From positions 1-36,918 of IMG/VR virus record IMGVR_UViG_3300037502_002431: a stretch of DNA of 36,918 nt; one strand, 5' to 3'. The translations under genes were made by a program, and so were the position numbers. The notes under the pieces are model-generated. The model worked only from the letters and a program-made list of their open reading frames with translations, made no database searches and was not told the DNA's origin. Shown piece after piece: positions 25,992 to 34,700 of this stretch (the first letter of the stretch is position 1; every line of letters begins with the position of its first letter). This DNA comes from a virus.

Positions 25992-27557
25992 ATGGCTACA
26001 CTTAAAAATACAAACGTAAACGACACGGGATTCTTAAATTTACCTTCTGGTAATACTCTCCAACGTCCAAGTAGTCCAGCAAATGGTGCAGCCAGATATA
26101 ACTCTACCACAAATGCTGTTGAATTTTATACTCCCGGCGGATGGGTAGCATTAACTGCTTTATCTGTAACTGGGGTTACTCCTACAAGTTATAACGGAGA
26201 AAGCGGTACATCATTTGTATTGAGCGGTACAGGATTTATACAAGGAACAACTGTAACAATTCTAAACACTTTAGGAACAACCTACTCACCCGGTACCACT
26301 ACTATAAATAATGGCGGACAAATTACTTTTACAACGCCACAAGATTTTACCGTTGCTGACGAACCTTTAAGTGTTAGAGTAACATCACCTACCGGACAAA
26401 CTGCAACGCTTACCGGTGCAATTGATTGCGGCGGCGCGCCCAGTTGGCAAACTGCTTCAGGAACACTAGCAACAATATATGATAGTTCAAGGGCTACATA
26501 TCCAACTACAATTGCTACATTATCGGCGATTGATCCTGACTCAGGGGCTACAGTAACTTATAGTATCACATCAGGTGCATTACCAACTAATGTTTCATTA
26601 GCATCATCTACGGGAGTTGTTAGTAGAACAGGTACTATCCCTTCTGTAGCCACAGACACAACTTATAGTTTTACAGTAAGAGCAACTGATAATGCTGGAA
26701 ACAATTCTGATAGAACTTTTAATATTATTGTCAAGGCGCCTGTTGTCACTTCATATACAAGTACAGGTTCTGCAACGTTCAATGTACCGTATGGTGTATC
26801 TAGTATGAGAGTACTAGTTGTGGCAGGCGGTGGTGCAGGTGGAACACGTAATAGTGGTACAGGTAGTGGTGGAACAGACGGAGGAGCCGGAGGAGGAGCA
26901 GGTGGCATGATTGATCATCCAAGTTATCCAGTAACTCCTTCAGGCACAGTCCCATTATCAGTTGGTGCAGGCGCAGCAATTAATAACGGCGGTGAATTAT
27001 ATGGTTCAAATGGAACGAACAGTGTGTTTGGATTATTGACTGCTGTTGGCGGTGGTGGTGGCGGAGCAGGACCCGGTGGCCCAGTAGCAGACGGAAGACC
27101 AGGTGGAAGCGGGGGTGGCCGAGGAGGAGGTGGTAGTCCAAGCGGCCCTACAGGTACTGGAACACAACCTAGTCAACCTGGTGATAGTGGAACATATGGG
27201 TATGGTTTTCCCGGTGGAGCGAATCCAAATGGACCTCCCTTTACAGGAGCCGGGGGCGGCGGAGCAGGAGCAGCAGGAACTCCCGGAGGAGGCGGTCAAG
27301 TTGCTCCTGGAGGAATCGGTAGAATTAGCGATATCTCAGGTACTCCAACCTACTATGCAGGAGGTGGTGGAGGAGGGGGTGGTGGCCCAACTACTACAGG
27401 TGCTGGCAACGGCGGTAATGGCGGAGGAGGTGCCGGAAATAGCGGTACCGGTTCAGTGAACACAGGTGGCGGAGGAGGAGGCGGAAACGGGTCTCCTGCA
27501 GGTGGTCCAGGTGGAGGCGGAGCCGGCGGCTCAGGGATTATTATACTAAAATATTAA
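25992..27557 (+). CDS. Adhesin: adaptor + TIG + Ig-like + glycine-rich domains (copy 2)
   Basis: A 521-residue paralogue of the preceding gene, separated from it by one base. Domains follow in the same order: adaptor, TIG (LSVTGVTPTSYNGESGTSFV), He-PIG/cadherin-like (AIDPDSGATVTYSITSGALP), then glycine-rich (MRVLVVAGGGAGG to GSGIIILKY). Long stretches match copy 1 at DNA level, for example the region encoding GMIDHPSYPVTP and TQPSQPG.SGTYGYGFPGG, while loops between Gly runs differ. This pattern indicates duplication followed by divergence in the loops. Its TAA stop overlaps the stop of the convergent oxygenase gene, both lying in the palindrome TTAA. Confidence 0.8.
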   Translation: MATLKNTNVNDTGFLNLPSGNTLQRPSSPANGAARYNSTTNAVEFYTPGGWVALTALSVTGVTPTSYNGESGTSFVLSGTGFIQGTTVTILNTLGTTYSPGTTTINNGGQITFTTPQDFTVADEPLSVRVTSPTGQTATLTGAIDCGGAPSWQTASGTLATIYDSSRATYPTTIATLSAIDPDSGATVTYSITSGALPTNVSLASSTGVVSRTGTIPSVATDTTYSFTVRATDNAGNNSDRTFNIIVKAPVVTSYTSTGSATFNVPYGVSSMRVLVVAGGGAGGTRNSGTGSGGTDGGAGGGAGGMIDHPSYPVTPSGTVPLSVGAGAAINNGGELYGSNGTNSVFGLLTAVGGGGGGAGPGGPVADGRPGGSGGGRGGGGSPSGPTGTGTQPSQPGDSGTYGYGFPGGANPNGPPFTGAGGGGAGAAGTPGGGGQVAPGGIGRISDISGTPTYYAGGGGGGGGGPTTTGAGNGGNGGGGAGNSGTGSVNTGGGGGGGNGSPAGGPGGGGAGGSGIIILKY

Positions 27558-28228
27558 TGTATTGTAGGATATAAACTAAATTGTTCTTCTGAACTTAGTT
27601 TTCTATTTTCTGAACCCATACCCAACAAAGGTCGAGTATCATATTTTAGTTCACGTTTATGACCGTTAGCCATAACATAAAACATAAAAGCACTAATATG
27701 TTCAAATCCTGTATATTTTTGGCGCCAATGATATAGATTATTGCCCTTGTAAATTACTAAATCTCCAGGCTTCTGTATAACCTTTATAATTTTCTTATCT
27801 TTAGTTTCTATTTCTAATGGCCATGGGTCAATGCTTGTGTCCGTATCAATACACAAACTAACACTAAATTCACTACTTGAACGGTCAACGTGTCTAAACA
27901 TTTGACTCCCCTTATAGTAAATCCTAGCGTATGAATACGTTGGATATACTTCTTGCCCTACCGTGTTTTGTACAATATCTTTTATTAACGTATCACTCAA
28001 TGATTCAAAACATAATGGACTATACCAACTGAAAGAATTACGTACCATTTCATCTTCAAATGGATAATCTATTTGTTTAGCACTAGGGTGTTTTATATTA
28101 GGATTATTCTTGTTAGCAGACATTGCTAAATCTCTACTCATTCTAAATTCTCTAGCCAATAGTCTGCACACATCAGGCGATATAGCATTGTTAATTATAG
28201 TAAAATCATCAGTAAAAAAGTTATACAT
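27554..28228 (-). CDS. 2-oxoglutarate/Fe(II)-dependent oxygenase (last gene of cassette)
   Basis: A 224-residue protein of the double-stranded beta-helix oxygenase type. SQMFRHVDRSSSEFSVSLCI supplies the metal-binding His113-x-Asp115. The distal His167 lies in PGDLVIYKGNNLYHWRQKY. The same layout (RHxDR...PGDxxIYKG...HWR) occurs in the third-downstream partner at 30192-30866, so the two are paralogues. These enzymes hydroxylate proteins, nucleic acids or small molecules using oxygen and 2-oxoglutarate. The classical Arg ten residues after the distal His is not seen (His there), so 2-oxoglutarate binding may rely on a different basic residue. ATG 28228 is preferred because AGGA lies nine bases upstream; a TTG two codons earlier is possible. 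It overlaps the carbamoyltransferase gene by eight bases. Substrate unknown. Confidence 0.8.
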   Translation of the reverse strand: MYNFFTDDFTIINNAISPDVCRLLAREFRMSRDLAMSANKNNPNIKHPSAKQIDYPFEDEMVRNSFSWYSPLCFESLSDTLIKDIVQNTVGQEVYPTYSYARIYYKGSQMFRHVDRSSSEFSVSLCIDTDTSIDPWPLEIETKDKKIIKVIQKPGDLVIYKGNNLYHWRQKYTGFEHISAFMFYVMANGHKRELKYDTRPLLGMGSENRKLSSEEQFSLYPTIH

Positions 28229-29894
28229 GTTCAAGTAAGTATCCTAATTCTGGTAAATACAGATAATCTATATTGGACTTTTCAAATGTTTCAATTGCAT
28301 CTTCTACAGTCTCAACAATACAATCACCTGCAAGATTGAAACTAGTATTCAATAAAATAGGGACGCCTGTAAGTTTATAAAATTCATTTAACAAATTGTA
28401 GTAATTACCGTTCTGTTCTTTTTTAAGTGTTTGTACTCTACAAGTATTATCTACATGACATATTCCAGGTACAATAGATGTTTTTGTTACAGGCACAGCA
28501 TACATCATAAATGGACTTTCATTAAGTAAACCCATGTCAAAATATTCATTACAATATTCATGTAATACTGTACCTGCAAATGGTCTGAACCACTCTCTTT
28601 GCTTAACTGTATTCACAATATCTTTTGCATTTGTAACCCTAGGATCAAATAAAATACTACGATTGCCCAATGCTCTGGGTCCAGACTCACTACGTCCCTG
28701 ATAGATTGCTATAATCTTTTGTTTGGTTAATAGTTCAGCAACGATAGTGTCGTTAACCGTTGTTACTTTTGATTTTTTACACAACTGGTCAATATTTGCA
28801 TAATTGTGGTGTAATCCTAAGTATAAACTTGTTTGAGGTTTTTTATTGTAATCTTGCGTAATATGCCTATAACTTAGTTGGGCAGCACCCATACTTGTAC
28901 CTGCGTCACTACTTATTGGCTCTATATAAATGTTCACATCTTTAGGTAGATGTTTTCTATAATAATTATTAGCAACACAGTTTAAAAAGAATCCACCTGC
29001 TAAACAAATATTTTTACACCCTGTTTTATCAATGATACGATATATTTCTTCTAGTACATTTCTTTGACAGGCTTCTTGTAATGCATATGCAAAATTGGCT
29101 TTTATTTGAAAATCATCAGTATTTAAATAAGGAAACCTATCTACAGCCAATCTGTATGTTCTTAAATCGTCATTGTCGTATGTAAAAAGAATTGGATTTA
29201 TTTTACCATCAATGACTATTTGCGGTATATTTTTATCGTGCTTACCATAAGCACTCATACCCATTACTTTGCCTGCATCCAATTCATGAAAACCAAAATA
29301 CTTAGATGTTTTTTGAAATGCTAGTGCTTCACTAGCACAATTAGTCAAATAAATCTTATCTGTTAACTGAAATTCGGCTGCGAAAGGAACATTGACCTTT
29401 TGTTCTACTAGTTCAATTCTATCGGGATATGATGCATGATAGACGCTAGATTGCTCACGACCATACGATCCTTCTTGCAATTTATGGTTATCAAAATGAA
29501 CTTCACTGCCCATACCATCTTTAATAATACATACAGCAGTATCAAAACCGCTGTTATAAAATGACTGTGCGGCATGTAGTTTATGATGGCTAGCCCAATA
29601 ATCATGTACTGTTATTGGGCTAGTATTAAACTTCTTATTAAGATGTTTTACAAAGGTACTATAAGTGTCATCGTTAGAGAATGAATCGACTGTTGTAAGT
29701 GGACCTACTCCGGCTATACTTAAATATTCACAACTATCTATATAGTTTGGTAGTTTATTGAGTACTTGAAACGGGTATGCATCATACTTTATATTAGACA
29801 ATCGTTCATTTTCTAAATGCAATACCGTTTCTCCATTACTTATAATAGTAACAGATGCATTGTGTACTCTATTAACCCCCACTACTGTTGTCAT
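28221..29894 (-). CDS. NodU/CmcH/TobZ-family O-carbamoyltransferase
   Basis: A 557-residue protein with both halves of the family. The N-terminal Kae1-like half has HNAS (11-14), HHKLHAAQSFY (metal-binding histidines 103/107), DGMG (126-129), MGMSAYGK (211-218) and CLAGGFFLNCVAN (297-309). The C-terminal YrdC-like half has SESGPRALGNRSIL (402-415), REWFRPFA (433-440) and LLNTSFN (514-520). The family makes carbamoyl-adenylate from carbamoyl phosphate and ATP and transfers carbamoyl to a hydroxyl on Nod factors, antibiotics, or, in a reported virome enzyme, 5-hydroxymethylcytosine in DNA. All hallmark motifs are intact, so activity is likely. It lies among oxygenases that could create acceptor hydroxyls. 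Length is close to the usual 550-600. The target is not deducible. Confidence 0.92.
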   Translation of the reverse strand: MTTVVGVNRVHNASVTIISNGETVLHLENERLSNIKYDAYPFQVLNKLPNYIDSCEYLSIAGVGPLTTVDSFSNDDTYSTFVKHLNKKFNTSPITVHDYWASHHKLHAAQSFYNSGFDTAVCIIKDGMGSEVHFDNHKLQEGSYGREQSSVYHASYPDRIELVEQKVNVPFAAEFQLTDKIYLTNCASEALAFQKTSKYFGFHELDAGKVMGMSAYGKHDKNIPQIVIDGKINPILFTYDNDDLRTYRLAVDRFPYLNTDDFQIKANFAYALQEACQRNVLEEIYRIIDKTGCKNICLAGGFFLNCVANNYYRKHLPKDVNIYIEPISSDAGTSMGAAQLSYRHITQDYNKKPQTSLYLGLHHNYANIDQLCKKSKVTTVNDTIVAELLTKQKIIAIYQGRSESGPRALGNRSILFDPRVTNAKDIVNTVKQREWFRPFAGTVLHEYCNEYFDMGLLNESPFMMYAVPVTKTSIVPGICHVDNTCRVQTLKKEQNGNYYNLLNEFYKLTGVPILLNTSFNLAGDCIVETVEDAIETFEKSNIDYLYLPELGYLLEHV

Positions 29895-30195
29895 TGTGCA
29901 TTACTTCATGTAATTTATTAAGTTTTCTTATATCTTCGCATAATGTTATCATTGGATATTCTATACCATTTTCTACTGTATATCCTTGAATAACAAAATG
30001 TAGTCCTGCTTTCTTGCAAAAGTCAATAAAAGGACTATCATTGAGATTATACTTAGGCCGTTCAACAACTTCAAACCTTAATTTTACCAATTCACTAAGC
30101 ATAGGTTGTCCACTATCTGCAAGTATATTGGCTATTTCTTCTGCTGCCTTTTTATGGTCATCGTTAATATTTCTATAATCAAATACTGGTATCAT
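29872..30195 (-). CDS. Unknown 107-residue protein in the oxygenase/carbamoyltransferase cassette
   Basis: A small soluble protein with an N-terminal helix (HKKAAEEIANILADSGQPM), a strand with basic residues (ELVKLRFEVVERPKYNL), then FCKKAGLHFVIQGYTVENGI and a helical end. It has no signal peptide, membrane segment or family motif that I recognise. A perfect AAGGAG ribosome site precedes the ATG. The ATG overlaps the upstream oxygenase stop as ATGA, and its 3' end overlaps the carbamoyltransferase start by 23 bases. Such tight coupling suggests it works with these enzymes, perhaps as a substrate or scaffold subunit. That is inference only. Confidence 0.65.
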   Translation of the reverse strand: MIPVFDYRNINDDHKKAAEEIANILADSGQPMLSELVKLRFEVVERPKYNLNDSPFIDFCKKAGLHFVIQGYTVENGIEYPMITLCEDIRKLNKLHEVMHNDNSSGG

Positions 30196-30866
30196 TTTAT
30201 AACTCCTTGATATTTTTTTGGAATACCGATCATTGGTCTTCCGTCATATATATTACGGTACTCGCCGTTTTCATCATTATAATGTATGAATAACTGAGCA
30301 TGATTTAAGCCTAAGAATTTCTCACGCCAATGGTCAACTTCACACCCCTTATAGATAATCATATCACCAGGGCTTAGACTTATCGGCATTCCTTCTTCTC
30401 TATCTTTTGATTCTACTACCATAGGCCATTTATAATCTGGATAAACTTTGGTATCTATATTAGATGTATCGTAGCCTAAACATATCGTAGCAGATATTTC
30501 ACAACTATCACGGTCTCTATGACGTTTAAGTTCCTGATCATATTGATATAGTCTCCAATAACTATAATTTGGCTTTAGTTTCAAATTAGTATATTGTTCT
30601 ACTTCTCCATTTAGCATCATAAGCAATGCGTCCATTAATGGATCACCGTATTTAGAATATGCTCCATATGCTTGTGGATCTTCAAAATTTCCGTCCCAAT
30701 CGGGATCGTAAATCGCTTTCTCCTGGAAACATTTAAAGTCTATTGCCCTAGCCTTGTTAATACAATAAAAATATAGTATTTGGCATGTATCAGGAGATAA
30801 TACATTTCTAATGACTACATACTTGTTTTCATTAAAAAATGCTTGTATATTTTCAATATCACTCAT
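30192..30866 (-). CDS. 2-oxoglutarate/Fe(II)-dependent oxygenase (second gene of cassette)
   Basis: A 224-residue paralogue of the 27554-28228 oxygenase. LKRHRDRDSCEISATICLGY gives His116-x-Asp118, and SPGDMIIYKGCEVDHWREKF gives the distal His179. The end (DGRPMIGIPKKYQG) parallels DTRPLLGMG in the partner. Related proteins occur in T4-like cyanophages, as I remember them, with unknown substrates. I place the start at ATG 30866: it overlaps the upstream stop as ATGA and has AGGAGA (30881-30876) nine bases ahead. An in-frame ATG at 30890 would place that ribosome site inside the gene. Confidence 0.8.
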   Translation of the reverse strand: MSDIENIQAFFNENKYVVIRNVLSPDTCQILYFYCINKARAIDFKCFQEKAIYDPDWDGNFEDPQAYGAYSKYGDPLMDALLMMLNGEVEQYTNLKLKPNYSYWRLYQYDQELKRHRDRDSCEISATICLGYDTSNIDTKVYPDYKWPMVVESKDREEGMPISLSPGDMIIYKGCEVDHWREKFLGLNHAQLFIHYNDENGEYRNIYDGRPMIGIPKKYQGVIK

Positions 30867-31615
30867 TTGAATGGTTCTCCTAACACCCACATAACAAGAC
30901 TGTATCTTTTTCCACTAGTTACGGGGGTAACACAATGAGGTATAAAACTCGGGAACACTATAATACTACCCTGAGGACGTATCTCTGTGCATTCATGTAG
31001 TCTGTCACCGTCATAGTGCGGACCAAAATCAAACTTTAAGTTTCCGCCTTCATATGTATCTGGCACATTTAAGTTAAGAGTCATAGATATTTTTCTAACT
31101 TTACCTACAAATTTTGGTTCTGTAACATAACCTTCTGGCAATCTATCTTTGTTAAATGATTGTTCTGTTACCCCGTAAATGTATCGTTTATAGGCAGCAA
31201 AATGGTCACTACTACCATCACTATGCCAGCCATAAAAATGGTTATTTTCATATACGCTGAACTGTAAATTTTCTGCTAAATCAAACTGCCAGTTCCACCC
31301 CGCTTGACGATTAGCAGTATGTATATATGGGAATAACAAATCATACACCCATTGGTCTTGTATCCAAGATATTTTACTATCTCTGATGTATGGTCTATCT
31401 AAATTCTTACTACGTATTTCTTCAAGGGTCATTTCATTTTGGGGCAAAGCATTAGGCATACTTTGTTTTTCATAACTGCCACCAGTTTTACCGTGTATAC
31501 TTTCCCCTTTGGATTCTAATACAGATATGTTTTTAAGACCCAAATCTATAATCTTTTGACAATCTTCGGCAGAAATCACAGATTTGAAGTAATAATAATT
31601 GTATTTGAGGTTCAT
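30863..31615 (-). CDS. Prolyl-4-hydroxylase-like 2OG-Fe(II) oxygenase (first gene of cassette)
   Basis: A 250-residue protein with the P4Hc/PKHD-type layout. It opens YYYFKSVISAEDCQKIIDLG; ENNHFYGWHSDGSSDH carries His131-x-Asp133; KISMTLNLNVPDTYEGGNLKF is the typical central strand pair; QGSIIVFPSFIPHCVTPVTSGKRYSLVMWV carries the distal His227 and the 2OG-binding Arg237 exactly ten residues later. All cofactor ligands are intact. The family hydroxylates proline or other residues in proteins, or small molecules. It is only distantly like the other two oxygenases of the cassette. ATG 31615 is chosen because family homology starts there; a GTG at 31672 would add 19 unlikely residues. No strong ribosome site is seen, only an AAATAAGTA element just upstream. 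Confidence 0.85.
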   Translation of the reverse strand: MNLKYNYYYFKSVISAEDCQKIIDLGLKNISVLESKGESIHGKTGGSYEKQSMPNALPQNEMTLEEIRSKNLDRPYIRDSKISWIQDQWVYDLLFPYIHTANRQAGWNWQFDLAENLQFSVYENNHFYGWHSDGSSDHFAAYKRYIYGVTEQSFNKDRLPEGYVTEPKFVGKVRKISMTLNLNVPDTYEGGNLKFDFGPHYDGDRLHECTEIRPQGSIIVFPSFIPHCVTPVTSGKRYSLVMWVLGEPFK

Positions 31616-31653
31616 AATGTACTTATTTTCAGTAGACACGGGGATAAAATTAT

Positions 31654-31716
31654 CATAAATACAACATCGCACTCCAAACTTTAAAACAGTAAAACCGATA
31701 AATATAAAGATAAATA
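31654..31716 (+). promoter_or_regulatory. Cluster of three late-promoter-like ATAAATA motifs
   Basis: CATAAATA (31654-31661), GATAAATA (31697-31704) and GATAAATA (31709-31716) point toward the fibre gene starting at 31736; the last lies 26 bases (from its first A) before the ATG. The region is also the divergent gap between the reverse-strand cassette and this fibre, so it must hold promoters for both directions. I see no equally clear motif facing the reverse genes. Confidence 0.55.
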
Positions 31717-31735
31717 CTAGTATTAGGGAAATGAC

Positions 31736-34700
31736 ATGTCATTAATTTTAAAGCAAGAATCGTCAGCAAACGTACCGACACCCCCTGCCGGTAAAGGAAC
31801 ACTATTTTTAAACGCTAGCGACCAAGTAGTCGTTAAGGATTCTGCTGGAAATACTTCTACTTTCCCTACCGTCAGTGCATCAGGTAACACTCAAGTATTT
31901 TATAATGACGCTGGAAGTTTGACCGGTGACGCAAGTTTCACATTTAATAAGACTAACGATACTGTAACAATTGCTAATCTTACGGTTACAGGTACATTAA
32001 GCGCAGGTGACATATCTGTTTCTAGTATTGCAAACGGGAACAGCAATGTAGATATTATTGGTACAGGTGGAAACGTCACAGTAAGTGTTGGTGGAAACGC
32101 AAACGTATTAACAGTTACTGGAACTGATGTTATTGCATCAGGTAATATTACAGCGGCCAATGCTAATTTAGGAAATGTAGTTACCGGTAATTATTTTACT
32201 GGTGTTCTTACATATGCCGCACAACCTAATATTACAAGTGTAGGTACGTTAACAAGTTTATATGTTGGTGCAACATCAAGTAACGTTGATTTTGCTAACG
32301 CAAAAGCAATTGCATCCCAAGACAATGTAGGTAATAGCGCAGCAGACAATATTGGTTTAGTGGGTGAAGGTGTTGCTAACGGCACTAATAGTGCTATCAC
32401 AGGTATTGGTTTATTAGGGCATGCAAGAGTAGCAAACGCTACTAAAGCAACCGGTGTGCAGGGTCAAGCATTTGTAACAAATACAGCAGACACCGGCGCC
32501 GCAGTTGGTATTAGAGGTTACTCAGTAGATACACATAGTGGTGGATACAATATTGGTATCTTAGGTAATGCTATGGGTAGCGGAGTAGGCAATTACGCAT
32601 TTTATATACAGAATGGCGGAATTGCAAGTATTGAAAATGCAACATTTTGGGATTTAACTGACAATTCAAACGCCGCACTTACATTTAGCAGTACAGGTAA
32701 AGCAAATATATTTGGCATTGAAACAACAGATAATGCTGAGGGTATCTTTACATCAGGATATTTAAATGTTGTCGGAAATATTTCAGCAGCAGGTATTAAA
32801 ACAAATAATTATTATTATGCTAATGGTAATCCAGTAGACTTTCAGCAGGCAGCAGGCTCAAATACACAACTTCAATTTAATAACGCTAATGATTTTGGTG
32901 CCAGTGCTAATTTAACCTTTGATACAGCGACAAATCTTTTAAACGTTACCGGCACTGCAAACGTAACAACGTTAAATGCATCTTCAACGATTGGTGCAAC
33001 CGGTAATGTTACCGGTGGAAATATCGTAACAGGTGGACAAGTTAATGCAGTAGGTAATGTAACTGCTGCATATTTTATTGGTAATGGTAGCCAACTTACT
33101 GGCATTGACGCAACAGCGATTCAAAATGGAACAGCAAATGTAAAAACATTTTTGAATGCTAATGTTGCTATTAGTTCAAATGGAAATGCCAACGTTGTTG
33201 TTGTAACTGGTGCCGGCGCAAATGTAACGGGTACGTTAGACGTTACCGGTAATATAACAGCAGGAAATGTTTCTGCATCTGTAGGCGCATTTACTGCAAA
33301 CTCTTCAGCAAATAATTTTAATGCAACAACTCATGTTACCGCAGGTAATGTTTATGCTAATAGTGGTACAGTTGGAGCAACTACAGGAACATTTACCGGA
33401 AACGTAAGTGCAGGTAATTTAAACGCAACTACTGCTGTAGTCGCAAGCACATTAACAAGTAACGTTTCAACAGGTACTTCACCATTAACAGTAACAAGCA
33501 CAACACGTGTTGCAAATCTTAATGTGAGTTATGCAAACGTAAGTGATTTTGGTGTAGTCACCGCACAATCAACCGGTGCGTATTATCCAATATTTGTTAA
33601 TGGTAGTTCAACTGCTAATTATGCACTTGCAGCCAATTCAGGCTTTAGTGCTAATTTAGCAAACGGTGGTCTAACAGCAACAACGTTTATTGGTAACTTA
33701 GATGGTAACGTATTAGGTGCATTAGCAAACGGCACAAGTTCATTAAGTATTCCTGCTAGTGGTGGCAACGTCAACATTAGTGCAGCCGGTAATGCAAACG
33801 TATTCACTGTAACAGGTACAGGTGCAAACGTTACAGGTACATTAAATGCTACAGGTAATTTAACAACAGGTGGAGTATTAACTGTAAGTGGTACAGGAGT
33901 AAGCAGTATTGCTGGCAACTTGGATATGACCAGCAACAACATTATCAATCTTGCAACACCTGTCAATTCAACCGACGCTGCAACAAAACAATATGTTGAT
34001 GACGTTGCTCAGGGCTTACATACACATGATAGTTGTAATGCAGCCACAGATGGTACACTGGCTACAATATCAGGTGGTACAGTTACATATGATAATGGCA
34101 CAAGTGGCGTAGGAGCAACTCTAACTACAACTGGATCATATACAACTATCGATGGTGTAACACTATCAAACGGTATGCGTATCCTTGTCAAGAACGAGGC
34201 TAATAGCGCACACAACGGTATCTATGACCGCACAAGTTCAACCGTATTGACACGTTCAAGTGACTTTGATACTCCAACTGAAATGGCAGGTGGAGACTTT
34301 ACATTCGTCACAGCCGGTACATTATATGACAATACAGGTTGGGTAATGACTGATCCAGTCACTACAGTAGGCACAAGTCCTGTACCCTGGGTGCAGTTCT
34401 CAGGTGCTGGCACATATACTGCTGGTACTGGTTTAACATTAACTGGTAGTCAGTTCAGTATCACAAATACAGCAGTCTCAGCAGCCAGTTACGGCAATGG
34501 TGATCGTGTAGCAAGTTTCACTGTAAATGCTCAAGGACAATTGACAGCGGCAAGTAATACTGTTATTACAGCCAATGCAGCCAACTTAACTGGCACAACA
34601 CTTGCTTCAAGTATTGTAACATCAAGTTTAACTACAGTAGGTACTTTAGGCACTTTAAATGTTAGCGGTAATGCAAACGTAGGTAACATAGGCGCAGCCG

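Noticed and set aside
18909-27557. Diversity-generating retroelement acting on an adhesin
   Set aside because: No reverse transcriptase, template repeat or adenine-biased variable region is visible. The necessary parts could lie outside the window, but nothing here supports it.
20218-27557. Collagen-like protein reading of the glycine-rich domains
   Set aside because: The Gly runs do not keep a Gly-x-y triplet period, and the flanking strands match phage glycine-rich adhesin domains better.
30867-30890. Upstream ATG start for the second oxygenase
   Set aside because: It would put the AGGAGA ribosome site inside the gene; ATG 30866 has correct spacing and an ATGA overlap with the previous stop.
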